Below, one piece after another: positions 9,736 through 22,480 of a stretch of DNA of 64,000 nucleotides. The DNA is taken from NCBI RefSeq assembly GCF_018446385.1, contig NC_055988.1, forward strand, positions 166,120,837-166,184,836, written 5' to 3'. The translations under genes and the position numbers were made by a program. Position 1 is the first letter of the stretch. Each line of letters opens with the position of its first letter. The notes under the pieces were generated by a model. The model did no database searches and had not been told where the DNA came from. It was given only the letters and a program-made list of their open reading frames with translations. The stretch is from Zingiber officinale (Eukaryota > Streptophyta > Magnoliopsida > Zingiberales > Zingiberaceae).

Positions 9736-12700
9736 TTATCCAAAGAATTGAGGAATCACTCTTCTATTATAATTCTGCCTCATTCTTTGTCGATAAGCCT
9801 CCAGCCGAGCCGCCGTTCTGTCACGGGTTTCGCTAATGAGATCCAGCTCAGCCAACCGCCGCTCTGTGTTTCCTTTATCATATAATGTCCTCCTTACTGA
9901 TGGCACTCCGATTTCTATGGGTATGACTGCTTTATTGTCATAAACCAGATGGAATGGTGTCATACCTGTACTTTCTCGAGGTGTTGTACGATAAGCCCAT
10001 AGGATGCTGGACAGCTCTTCCACCCAGTTGCCTCCCACATGATCCAGCTTAACCTTCAGACCGCGTACAATTTCTCGGTTGACCACCTCGGTCTGGCCAT
10101 TGCTTTGTGGGTACGCCACTGAAGTGAAGGCCTGTGTTATGTCAAACCCCTTGCACCAGGCCTGGATTTTTTACTCTTGAAATTGCCTTCCATTGTCTAA
10201 CACTAATTTATGAGGAATATCAAATCTGCAAAGAATGTTCCTCCATAGAAATTGGATGATGACATCTTCTGTGATCCTGGCCAGGGCCTCTACTTCCACC
10301 CACTTAGAGAAATAATCTACCGCCACCAATAAGAAACGTCTATGACCTGGCGCCATCGGAAATGGTCCAACAATATCCATGTCCCATTGATCAAAAGGAC
10401 ATGAGACTATAGACGTTCTCAGCAGAGCCGTAGGTCGATGTGTTAAATTTTGATGTTTCTGGCAGGACAAACAGGTATTGACAAACTTGTGAGCATCTCT
10501 TTGTAAGATGGGCCAGAAATACCCGGCCAGGAGTACCTTGCGAGATAATGTCCGACCGCCTACGTGATTATCACAACATTCCAGATGTATTTCTCGTAAG
10601 GCTTGGTCGGCTTCCTCCATGCCCAAGCATTTGAGTAAGGGTCTGGAGAAGGACCTCTTGTAGAGTTGATCCCCGATCATGACATAAGCATGAGCCTGCT
10701 TCCTGACCAGTCGTGATTCTTCTGGGTCGGTTGGTAAGATACTCTACCTAAGATAGTTGATCATGGGCGCTTGCCAATCAATAGTTGCTTCTCTATTGTT
10801 TTGCAGATCTATCTGAGCTATAAGGAAAGTTTGTGTTGTTGACCGATCCAACACCCAAGTGGTTAAGGAACTGGCCATCTTTGCTAGCTCATCTACCTTC
10901 TCATTTTCTGACCTGGGGATTTTGGTTACTGTGACCTCTGTAAATTCTTCTTTCATCTTCTCATAAGCTTCCCGGTACACTTGTAATTTATCACAATTTA
11001 TCATAAAGTTGTTGGCTACTTGCTGAGCTACTAGCTGGGAATCTGAATAAATGATTACCCGGGCTGCCCCTACATGCCGGACTGCTTGCAGTCCTGCCAA
11101 CAAAGCCTCGTATTCTGTCTCATTGTTGGTGGCTCTGAAATTCAATCGAACTGCCAATTAGAGTATATCCTCTTGAGGAGATATTAATAAGACCCCGACC
11201 CTGCTTCCTTGGTGGTTAGCCGATCCGTCCATATAGACCTTCCAGGTTTCTTCAGAGTTGATCTGATGAATTTCTGTTAAGAAATCTGCTAAAGCTTGCG
11301 CCTTAATGGTTGTGGGCGGCTGATACTGTATATCGTATTCCCCCAACTCCGTTGCCCACTTGATGAGCCAACCCGCTACTTCTACATTAGTTAGAGCTCT
11401 TCCCATAATATTGTTGGTCAAAACTATGATAGGATGTGATAATAAGTAAGGTCTTAACCACCGAGCCATAAAGACCAATCCATAAACCAACTTCTCGAGG
11501 GCCGTGTATCGAGCCTCGACTCCTTTCAATAGATGACTGAAGAAATACACTTGCCGTTGTACATTGTCATGTTCCTTAACAAGCACAGCCCCTATGACCT
11601 CGGGGGTGGCAGATAAGTATACCTATAAGGGTTTCCCAATAACTGGCTTAAATAAAGATGGCAAAGTCTCCAAGTACTTCTTCAGCTCCTCAAAAGCTCG
11701 GGTACAATCTTCATCCCATTGGAATTTGGAGGCCTTCCTGAGCACTTTAAAGAAAGGAGCGGCCCGGTCTGCAGACCTGGAAATGAATCTTGACAGGGCT
11801 ATTATTCTGCCGACTAGCTTTTGAGTTTCCTTCAAATTTTGAGGACGCTGCATATCCCGTAGCGCCTGAACTTTTTCTGGATTGACTTCTATTCCCCGCT
11901 CGGTCACCAGGTAGCCCAAGAATTTTTCTCCTTTAGCCCCAAACAGGTACTTTAAGGGGTTTAACTTCAGCCCATATTACCGAAGAGTCATGCATGTTTC
12001 TTCCACATCCTTAATCAGGTTCACGGCTAACGGGGATTTGATGAGTATATCATCCACATAAACCTCCACATTGTGCCCGATCTGCTCCCGGAAGATTTTG
12101 TCTATCATTCTTTGGTATGTGGCTCCGGCATTCCTGAGACCAAAGGGCATGATAGTATAATAGAAAGTACCGTCAGCCGTAATGAAGCTAACCTTTTCTT
12201 GGTCCTCCAGCGCTAAAGGTATCTGATGATACCCTTGATACGCATCCAACATGCAGATCCTCTCACAGCCGGTCGTGGAATCCACCATCTGATTGATCCG
12301 GGGCAGAGGATAACAGTCCTTGGGACTGACTCGGTTGAGGTCTCGGAAGTCTATACACACCCTCCATTTATTGTTGGACTTTTTTACTAAAACAACGTTG
12401 GAGAGCCAGGACGGGAATTGCACTTCTCGAACGTGGCATGCCTCCTGAGCTGGTCCACCTCGGCTTTGATTAGTTTGTTCTGGTCAGCCGAGAAGTTCCT
12501 TTTCTTTTGCTTGACAGGCCGGGAGTCTAGTAATAAATGTAACTTATGCTCGGCTACTTCCGGCCTAACCCCAGGCAACTCTTCTGTAGACCAGGCAAAG
12601 ACGTCCCGGTTACGAATTAAGCATTGAACTAACTCTTCCTTGAGGGGAGAAGGAAGGTCGCTTGCCAAGCGGGTCACACTCTCAGGACGCTCAGCGTATA

Positions 12701-14542
12701 GTTGCACCTCCTCCCAAGGGATGAGTTCTTCAGCCATAGGCAAAGACTCTTCTTGAACAGCATGGACGCCCCCGTCCTGCATCCTTTGATTTTTCCGAGC
12801 CTCCACCCGGACCATATCAATATAGCATCGACGAGAGACCCTTTGCTCTCCTTTAACTTCGCCGACCTGCTCGCCAACGGGAAATTTGATTTTCTGGTGG
12901 AAGGTCGAGACCGTAGCCCTAAATTCGTGTAGAGCAAGCCTTCCCAAAATGACATTATAAGATGAGGGGAGTCTACTATTATAAAAGTACTCCTCCGTGT
13001 GCGCACCAATGGCTCGGTGCCCAAGGATATGGCCAATTTAATCTGACCCATTGGCTTCACCTCATTGCCTGTAAATCCATATAGAGATGTGGCTACCGGC
13101 TGGAGTTCAGTAGCATCAATCTGCATCTCCTCGAATGCGGTCTTGAATAGAATATTGACCGAGCTCCCGGTGTCAACAAAAACCCGAGCCACTCGACTAT
13201 TGGCAATGATGGCTTTGATGATGAGGGGCATCATCATGAGGTAGCTCTAGACCTTCCAGATCTGCAGGCCCGAAGCTGATAACAGGGCCAGCAGCCTGCT
13301 CTTGACTGCATCCAACAATATGCACCTCCAAGCGACGTACATGAGACTTGCGCGCTCTCCCCGAATCACCATCAGTTGGCCCCCAGATATCATGCCAATC
13401 TCTCTGATGGCGGCATTGCCTCTATTTTCAGCCTCCCCTGATCTTTTTGGCTCTTTCCCCCGACCGGGTTAATGCGTACTGGGTCTAGCTAAGTCGGGGC
13501 AGGATTGCCCGGCCGGTCCAGCCGCGGTTGCTTGTTCCTCCATCATCTTGATTACTTGAGGGGCTAGCTCGGGCGGCGGTAAGCCTAACTCTGCAGCCCG
13601 CTTGGAGTCCCGAGCAAACTGGAAACAATGATTAGTATCATGAGTTCGAGAACGATGGTAAGTGCAATACCGATTATTCCATGGCCCTGATCGAGGAGCA
13701 TGCACGGCTGCCACTCGGGGAGCTGGTCGGATCTCCGGCCCAAGATGGAAGGCAGGTCTGGCTTCCCGGGCGCGCGTTAGAGGTTGAGGAGGTGGTTGAG
13801 GCACTCTTCTCTCTGGCTTGTTGGTAGAGGGAGGTGGTCTTTCGGTTTTCCTCTGAGCCGCTTGTGCTTCTTCCACTTTGATGTAGCAAACAGTTTTTTC
13901 CACCATTTCATCAAAATTCCGAGCGGGATTTTTGATGAGGTCTCTGAAGAATTCACCTTCCCCTAATCCGTAAGAGAATGCGCTCATTAGAATCTATGAA
14001 GTGGCGGTGGGGACATCTTGGGCCACTTGATTAAAGCGGTTGATATAACTTCTTAAGGACTCGGTCGACCCTTGCTTCAGAGTGAAAAGACAGTGATTTG
14101 TCTTTTGGTACTTTTTACTACTAGCAAAACGACACAGGAAGATCGTCTTGAAGTCCAAAAAGCAGGTGATGGAACCTTGAGGTAGCCCATCAAACCACTT
14201 TAACGCCGAGCCAGCTAAAGTGTTCAGGAAAACTCGGCACTTAACGGCATCAATGTATTGGTACAGCAGGGCTGCATTTTTAAGTTTTCGTAAATGCTCT
14301 TCTAGGTCTTTGCTCCCGTCATACTCTCCGATTGACGGGGATCTATAACCCTTGGGCAATCTTTCATTTAAAATCCTGGCTGAGAAAGGTACTTTCTCGT
14401 CCGGATCTTCCGGGAATACTTCTGGTATTACGAGAGTCTTCCCCTTCTTCGAGTCTCTGGGCAAGGAGCTCTCAGCCATGGAGACTGGCGGTTGTTCTTT
14501 CTTGAGGCTGTGACCCTGGGGTTCTGGTTGATAATACCCCAC
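9736..14542 (-). pseudogene. Gag-pol remains of the Tat gypsy element
   Basis: Reading from right to left: retrotransposon gag (about 14,542-13,994), a gag C-terminal part rich in Pro and Arg (13,987-13,469), a retropepsin-type protease with VFVDTGSSVNI (about 13,180), reverse transcriptase with the YVDDIL active-site motif (about 12,050), a gypsy-type RNase H with VYMDGSANH (about 11,230) plus a second RNase H-like part (11,157-10,744) typical of the Tat lineage, and integrase with its HxxxC-type zinc region and a WDMDIVGPFP core (10,680-9,736). The region is a fossil with roughly ten interruptions. Confidence 0.85.
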
Positions 14543-14584
14543 GACGGGCTCACGATAAGGAACCCGAGGCTTTGGCTAAGGAAA

Positions 14585-15288
14585 TTAAATTTAAATTTAG
14601 CATTTTCAGCCAGGAAATTAAACGACTAATTTCATTATGAGGCTTTGGCTAAGGAAGTGGTTGTTGCTCCAATAATCAAGAAGGCCTAGTGCCTCGCCAC
14701 GACCTGGAAGCCAAATATCGAAATGAAAAGTTTAATTGACTAACTGAAAAAGTATTAATTTAATTTACCTAATGCTTTAAAAGAGTTATTCAATTTGTGT
14801 TAGAAAATATTTAAAATTAATTTATAATTAAAAAAAATTTGGAAAATAATTTTTTTTAATTGACTTAAAATTTTTTCTATGAATACTGTCCTATATATTT
14901 TTCCTTTGAAAATTACCTTAGAAATCTTTTATGAAGAATAACTTAAAAAAAAAATAAAAAATAGAAAAAATTCTGAATATTGACTTAGAATTTTTTTTTT
15001 ATTAAACTAGATATTCTCTTTTGAAACATTGCCTTCCAAATTAATATTAATTGCCTTAGAAATTTTTTTTTAAAAAAAATTACTTAAAATTTTATTTACC
15101 GTAGACTTGTTTAAAGAACCCCTATTTTTAATGTGATCAAAGGGGGAGAAGAATGTTAAGTCTAGGGGGAGGTATATAAATTTTTTTTTTTTGAAATATC
15201 TTTGGACTTAATTGCAAATAAATTGTTTTTATTGCATCTGTTTTTTCCCTAGCTTAACTTGGGTTGCTCACATCAAAAAGGGGGAGAT
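14585..15288 (+). repeat. 3' internal sequence of element B, left copy
   Basis: This is a near-identical repeat of 17,625-18,317, ending in the polypurine tract GGGGGAGAT directly before the LTR. It is A+T-rich and non-coding, with T-run and A-run tracts. Its presence to the left of an LTR means another copy of B once lay there in the same direction. The junction with gypsy sequence is at about 14,573-14,587. Confidence 0.8.
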
Positions 15289-16123
15289 TGTTGGAACCCC
15301 GAGGTGTTTTGATGTGATCAAACAAGTTAAGCTAGGTCCTGCGTTTGTTTAACCCTTGTGTCTAAGTGTGCAGGAGCTTAGGAACACAGGAAGTCGAGCG
15401 GAAGACGCGGCTAACGAGAAGGACGGCACGGGGAGAGCCGGCCGGGCTCGGTGCGTCGAGGGATGAGGTGACAGCGGAAGAGTACCGTGACGAGAAGACG
15501 TCTGGCGTTCGAGGGACGAAACCGAGAAGGAAGGCCGCTCGAGGAGAAGGCCGGAACATGGGTTCGGGTGAGCCCTATTCCTAAGGCCGAGATCACCCAA
15601 GCAAGCGGAGCCGAGCGGACCGGGACCGAGATGAGTGGATCGAGACGAAGTAACCGAGTCGAAAAGTCAACCTATGTTGACCTTAGGGCTCGGGGCGCAA
15701 CCCGGCGCCCGGAATCGACTTTTCAACATGATCGAGTTTGACTCGATCCGGTCAAAAATTTATCCAGGCGCGGAACCCTTATGGGCGGACCAAGACTATA
15801 AATATAGCCTTGGTCCGAAGCAATTATCAATCAAGAAAACTATTTGTAATCCGTGCTTTCATTTGTGTTATTTCTTTACGTGCTTTCAACAGAGGCTACT
15901 CCGCGCAGAGGAGAATCAATTAGTGCACCTTCTTTGCCTTGGATTAGCAATCCTCTGATTGCAAACCAAGTAATTCCTCTGTGTCTACTTTCTGTCTTAA
16001 TTAGTCTCTGCCGTTTTAATTACAAGTTCTTTTAAGTTAGTTGAATATACGAGAAAGGTTTTTTGTTTTATTTTGTAGGACAATTCACCCCTCCCCTCTT
16101 GCCAGCCTCCAAAGGGACCAACA
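15289..16123 (+). repeat. LTR of element B, left copy (835 bp)
   Basis: It starts TGTTGGAACC and ends CCAACA, with a polypurine tract before it and a primer-binding site after it. The TATA box TATAAATA (15,797-15,804) sits between inverted repeats CGGACCAAG (15,786-15,794) and CTTGGTCCG (15,809-15,817). It has fewer GC-rich GGGCGCC modules than the right copy, which accounts for most of the length difference. Confidence 0.85.
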
Positions 16124-16179
16124 AGTGGTATCAGAGCCAGGTGCGCTTCAGGAGGACTAACTGCTGATCGAAGCAACAA

Positions 16180-17630
16180 AGATGGCCGGACCAAGCATTG
16201 TTCCACCAAAATTCGAGGGGAACTTCGCAGACTGGAAGCGTCGTATGGAGGTATTCCTAAAAATAGATTTTGAAATTCGGTTTATTATGAAATATGGTTT
16301 TGTAGCTTCAATAGATAAAGATGGAAAATAAAAAGAAGAGAGCGATTGGACAAAGAAGGAGCAGAATGAGTCGGTAGCAAACAGCCGTGCGGAACATCAC
16401 CTGCTGAGCGTGTTACCGCCTCAAGAGGTCAACCGCATCGGAAATTATTTATATGCTAAATAACTTTGGGAGAAGTTCTTGGAACTCCACGAAGGCACGT
16501 CCGAAGCAAAGCTCGCTAGAAGGGACATCCTCCGCAACAAACTGATGAACATCCGTCTGGAGAAAGGTGAGAAAGTAGCTGGTCTACATGCAAAGGTAAA
16601 AGAACTAGTTACTGGTCTCGAAAATCTTGGTGAAACGGTAAAAAACCGGGACACTATACGCTACGCGCTTAATGCGTTTCCAAGAACTCCGGAATGGACA
16701 TCAATCGTCGATGCCTACTACATCTCAAAAGACCTAGAGGTAAGTAATTTAGAAGAGTTGTTTTCTACCCTTGAATTACACGAAACTAGATGTGCAGAGA
16801 TATCAAAGGACACAACCCAGACTATGGCGCTGAACGCAACCAATAAGGATGAACCCGAGTCAGACTCTGAAGACGATCAAGAAGCGTACATGGTAAGAAA
16901 CTTTAAAAAGTTTTTTAGATCTAATAAATTTGAAATGCAGAATAACAAGAATAAAAAAGGTAGAAGAAAGGTACGGTGCTACCAGTGTCAGAAGGAGGGA
17001 CACCTAAGGGAAGACTGCCCAGAACTTAAGAAGGTCAAAATGAAGACACCCAAGAAACACAACCTAAAAGCAACTTGGGACAACACTTCTTCATCCGAAT
17101 CAGAAGCTCAAGAATATGCTGGGATAGCGCTGATGGCAAGTTACGAAGGGCAAAGTTCATCAGAACCTAGCATCGATGAAGGGGGAGCGACCTCAGATGA
17201 AGGCAGCGAAGCAGGGGGAGATTCAGGCTTCAAGTCCGATATGGTAAGTGAGGTATGCCTTTTACCCCCTGATCAACTTTATTCTGGGATTAAGGCAATG
17301 ACTAAATCCATGTATAGATTAGAAAATGAAAATATCAAATTAAAAGATGAAATTTTTGAAACAAAAAGAATTTTAGCAAAATCATGTCTTATAGAGGATT
17401 TTGATAAATTGAAAATTGAAAATGAAAAACTAAAAGAAGAAATAGAAAGATTGAAAAAATATAAAAGTTCAAATATTTCTACTTTTAGAAATTATAGAGG
17501 TTTAAATTGGTATTATAGATTTCATCAAAGTCAAATTAGAAATATATCAAAAATCTATGTACCTAGGAAATACTTGGTTAACCCTGTAGGTAGGGACCTC
17601 TACTGGGTTCCAAAAACCTGTTTAATTTAA
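16180..17630 (+). pseudogene. Gag remains of copia element B with zinc knuckle
   Basis: The gag begins about 55 bases after the primer-binding site. It has a UBN2-type gag domain (about 16,470-16,800, with ELHEGTSEAKLARRD and NFADWKRRMEVF-like elements), an acidic stretch, and a CCHC zinc knuckle of the form CYQCQKEGHLREDC (about 16,975-17,020). A Ser/Glu-rich part and a Lys/Glu-rich coiled-coil tail follow. A short segment resembling the region that normally precedes protease (LVNPVGRDLYWVP) ends the coding part. The gag is mostly open, with a small number of interruptions. In such elements gag packages the RNA. Confidence 0.8.
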
Positions 17631-18323
17631 ATTTAGACTTAGCATTTTCAGTAAGGAAATTAAACGACTAATTTCATTATGAGGCTTTAGCTAAGGAAGT
17701 GGTTGTTGCTCCAATAACCAAGAAGGCCTACTGCCTCGCCACGACCTGAAAGCCAAATATCGAAATGAAAAGTTTAATTGACTAACTGAAAAAGCATTAA
17801 TTTAATTTACCTAATGCTTTAAAAGAGTTATTCAATTTGTGTTAGAAAATATTTAAAATTAATTTATAATTAAAAAAAATTGGAAAATAAATTTTTTTAA
17901 TTGACTTAGAAATTTTTCTATGAATACTGTCCTATACATTTTTCCTTTGAAAATTGTCTTAGAAATCTTTTATGAAGAATAACTTAAAAAAATAAAATTT
18001 CTGAATATTGACTTAGAATTTTTTTTTTATTAAACTAGATATTCTCTTTTGAAACATTGCCTTCCAAATTAATATTAATTGCCTTAGAAATTTTTTTTTT
18101 TAAAAAAAATTTACTTAAAATTTTGTTTACCTTAGACTTGTTTAAAGAACCCCTATTTTTAATGTGATCAAAGGGGAAGAAGAATGTTAAGTCTAGGGGG
18201 AGGTATATAATTTTTTTTTTTGAAATATCTTTGGACTTAATTGCAAATAAATTATTTTTATTGCATCTGTTTTTTCCCTAGCTTAACTTGAGTTGTTCAC
18301 ATCAAAAAGGGGGAGATTGTTGG

Positions 18324-20919
18324 TGTTAGAGTGTATACTAAAAGCCTAGCTTTTGGTATAAACATTTATCTAGAAATAAGAATCACATTGGTCAAATGTC
18401 TACATTTATGATAAATGTAGTTGTTCAATTAATTTATATTGTAGATAACATGGTGTGTGATGTCACACACAGAGGATCATGTTATCAGTATCTTATAAAT
18501 TATAAACAGTAGCTCACGACCATAATGGAAAGGAACAAACCATTGGAAAGTCGTAGTGTAATTAGGTATCAGTTTATCTTGACTGTATAATTACACTAGT
18601 ACACTCAGAGTGTATTGAGTAGGACCATTTGAGGTCGTTTCTTTTATACTGAATTTATAAAGAAACAAAGACCTCGGTTATTATGGAAGTGTGTGCTTTT
18701 AATCCTAATATAATAACAAGCACATATATTTGATATTTATTTCTTTAATTTATCAATGGGTGAGATTTAGTTCGATGAATCAATAAGCCTGATAAGTTGG
18801 GAAATGGTATCACTTATAGTGTGTGTTGTTGATTATAGAAGGAAACTGTGTCCTAGAGATACTAGGTTGATAATGTCCTCAAGAGGAGCTCATAAGGATT
18901 GTCATGTTAAACCCTGCAGGTGGACCTACTCCGACATGATAATAAGGTTGAGTGGTACTACTCTTGGACTAAGATATTAATTAAATGAGTTGTCAGTAAC
19001 TCACTTAATTAGTGGACATTCGATATCTTAAACACAGGGAGACTAACACACTTATAATAAGAAGGAGCCCAAAAATGTAATTTGGGATTGGTGCGGTAGT
19101 TCAATAATAGTTCTCTAGTGGAATGAATTATTATTGATAAAATTAAGTTGTGTGTTCGGGGCGAACACGGGATGCTTAATTTTATCGGGAGACCAAAACC
19201 AATTCCTCCTCTCGGTCCCTATCGTAGCCTCTTATTTATAGAGTACTATACCCACCTATACCCACCTTCATACCCATGAGAAAGGGGCCGGCCAAGCTAG
19301 CTTGTGGTTCAAGCTAGGACCGGCCAAGCCTTGGTTCATGGGTGGCCGGCCCTAGCTTGAACCCAAGCTTAGGTGGACGGCCCCCATTAAATTAAAAAGA
19401 ATTTTAATTTTAATTTTTATTATGTGGAAGATATAATTTATTACAGAGAATTAAAATTAAAATATCTCTCTTTAAAAAGATCTACAAAAAGATTAAAAGA
19501 AAGAGATTAGATCTCTTTCCTTATTTGTAGATTGGAAAGATATTTTATTTTTTCTCTCTAAAAAATTATTCATATGTTGAAAATTAAAATTATAGAAAAT
19601 TCTTTTTATCAACCATGAAGGGATTTTAAAAGGAAATTTTATTTTTTTAAAATTTCCAAAGACAAAAAAGGAAGTTTTAATTGTTGATTAAAATTATCCT
19701 ATTTGCTCTAGATGAGGTGGCCGGCCACATACAATTAATTAGGAAAATTTATTTAATTTTTTCTTAATTAATTGTTGTCAAGGAAAGTTAAGGAAAATTT
19801 ATTATAAATAAATTTCCTTATTTGCCAAAGCCAAGAAATATAAAAGAAGGGGTAGGGGTGCCTTCATGATGAACAACCTCTATTATTTTTCTCCCTCTTT
19901 TCTTTGGTGTGGTGGCCGGCCCTTCCCTTTCTCTCTTCTCCTCTTGTTGGCCGAAACCTATCTTCATGGTGGAGCTTTTGTTTGTGGCCGGATCAAGGAA
20001 GGAGAAGAAGGAGAGAAAGCAAGTCTCATCTCTAGCATCCCTTGGAGCATTGGTGGTGGCCGAAATTATTCATCCTTGAAGAAAATTATTGTGGCCGGCC
20101 ATCCTCTTCCTTTCTTCCTCTTTTGTGGTGGCCGAAACTTATCTCTTGCTTGGAGTTCTTGTGGTGGCCGGATACTACTTGGAGAAGAAGAAGAAGGAGA
20201 GAAAGCTTGTATCCCTTGGAGCTTGGTTGGTGTTTTGTTCTTCGTCCTTGGTGAAGCTTCTTTGTGTTGGCCGAACCTAGCTAGGAGAAGAAGAAGGTGC
20301 TTGGTGGTTTCTCATCTCGGAAGATCGTTGCCCACACAACGTCCGAGGTTAGAAAAGGAATACGGTAGAAGATCAAGAGATTTTTCTACAAGGTATAACT
20401 AGTAATTTTTCTTTCCGTATCATACTAGTTATTTATGGAAATAATACCAAATACAAGAGGCTTACGATTCTAGAATTTCGAATATATTTTTCGATGTTGT
20501 GTTCTTTTGTTTTTTCTTTTCCTTGTGATTTGATTGTTCTTTTCGGTTAACCTAAAGTTATTTTAGGAAATTAAATATTACCTTTCTATAAAAGGTTTTG
20601 TCTAGTCGGTGGTGGTTGCTCCCATATCCAAGAAGGTCATGTGCCTCGCCACGTCAGTACTAGGAACCAATTATGGAAATTAATATTTAATGGAATTAAT
20701 AACTTAAGGTGATTTGGGTCGAACGTGTTAAGTTCCGCAGGAGACCCAAGTCAAAACCTAAAAGAACGAATAGATTAAGTTTTGGATCAAACGTGTTAAG
20801 TTCCACAGGCGATCCAAAATTTAATTTAAAAGAACACATGGTAGCTAGGAAAAGGTTCAGACCTTTGTACAAAATTTTTGTACAGTGGAACCTCTAGGTT
20901 TTCCGAGTAGCAACCAACA
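18324..20919 (+). repeat. 5' LTR of element C (2,596 bp)
   Basis: It starts TGTTAGAG and ends CCAACA, next to the primer-binding site. It holds about a dozen GGCCG words, including several 8-bp GGCCGGCC palindromes between 19,286 and 20,275. A long hairpin lies at 19,306-19,363. Open frames of up to 178 codons in this GGCCG-rich part (19,866-20,402) are probably by-products of the repeat words, since no known domain is visible. Confidence 0.92.
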
Positions 20920-22480
20920 ATTGGTATCAGAGCTAGGGTTTTGCCTCTGTGTATTTGGTATTAGTTTAATTATGCACATGTCATACATAATTTAGGCAGG
21001 ATAATAGTAGGATGTGCTAACTTTGTGGATGCAGGATCCAACTATTATGGCTTATAGTTTTATGTGTGTGATTGGACCCTTGGACATGTCAAAGGCATTT
21101 ATATGTGTGTGCATGATTGTATTAAAATACAGCAGGAGCTGTATTTAGATTTATTAGGATTTTATTTTTGATCTAGATACATGTACATTCCTTTTATGGA
21201 ATATAGGATCAAAATGTAAAATTCTATTTATGTCGCGGATCGAATCTTGCAAAGCGCGGAACCTTCTAAGGACTAGAGGCGCAGCGGAACTAGGAGCAAG
21301 ATGGATACGACAGCTAGACCCGGTGGCGGTGGCCAAATATGGCAGCAGCTTGGGATGACAACACACGGAGGACAACTAGAGATAAAAGCCATAATAGTTG
21401 AAAATTAGATTTTCTATTTATTGCTTTTATATTGTGCTGTGTGTGCATGTTAGTTTACAAGTTTAGTAGGCTAGCATAGTTAAAAATTCCTCATTTATAA
21501 ATAACTAAGTGGGAGAGGGATTTTTAAGTAAATCCCATGGTCTCCATTACTGGTTTGTAAGTGATGCAAACAAGCTTGCGCGTTGGCTCTGAGTGCCTTC
21601 CTTCATAACGGATGAGCTTGTTTGCAGATCACTAGAACAGACTTCCATTTTTGGATGACTATAGGAAGTTAATTAAGAGCGTGTGATCTTCCCCAACGGA
21701 AGGGGCATAATCTTATTAATGGACTTAGTGTCAAGTAATGGTATACACTTAGACACATCTAATAGTATCCTCCCCATCGGAGTCACTGCTATTATTTGTG
21801 TGACCAAATGAGACCAACTATTAATTTGTCATAAAACTAGGTTGACAAGATAATAAAATTAAAGGGTTAAAACCCCTCTTACAAATGATTGATTTTGTAT
21901 ACGTCCACACTAACGTGGCATACAAAATTAACGGTGTTGAGATAATTTTATTTGTCATAAAGTTACGTTGACAAGATAGTTAATGGGTAAAAACCCTCCT
22001 CTTACAAATGTTGATTTTGTATACGTCCACACTAACGTGGCATGCAAAATTCACGGTGTTTTGAGGTGTTGGTAAATTTAAATAGTATTGTTAGAGGAAT
22101 CAATATTATTTTAAATTTAGAGTCTTGACCAAATATTTGATTAAAGATAGATCAACTATTAATTTTATTCGTCATAAAGTAAGGATGACGAGATAATAAA
22201 ATTAAATAATAAAATTTCCTCTTTGAATTTGTATACGTCCACACTAACGTGACATACAAAATTCATGGGGATTTTTAAGGAGTTGGTCTTAACCAAATAT
22301 TTTTGTGATTCTTAGGAAGAAGGTCAATCCCTAGCTGATATACTTTAGGATAGACTTAGTGGTCCCAATTATAATTGATTGGAAATAGAATTTGGACATT
22401 AAGGTAGACTGTCCTCTTAAAACTAAGAACAATATAGGTGTATTTTATTCATTAGTTGATACATGTTTAGTGGAGTTATC
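20920..22480 (+). other. Leader of element C with three repeated hairpin-bearing segments
   Basis: Little coding sequence is visible between the primer-binding site and the protease-like block. Three degenerate copies of one segment occur (about 21,835-21,935, 21,955-22,060 and 22,165-22,270). Each contains the shared words GTATACGTCCACACTAACGT flanked by complementary TTTTGTAT and ATACAAAA tracts. In this family one would expect gag here, but I do not recognise it. Confidence 0.6.

Noticed and set aside
19866-20402. A 178-codon open frame in LTR C, with a counterpart in the other LTR
   Set aside because: It comes from repeated GGCCG words. The frames shift between the two LTR copies and no domain is seen.
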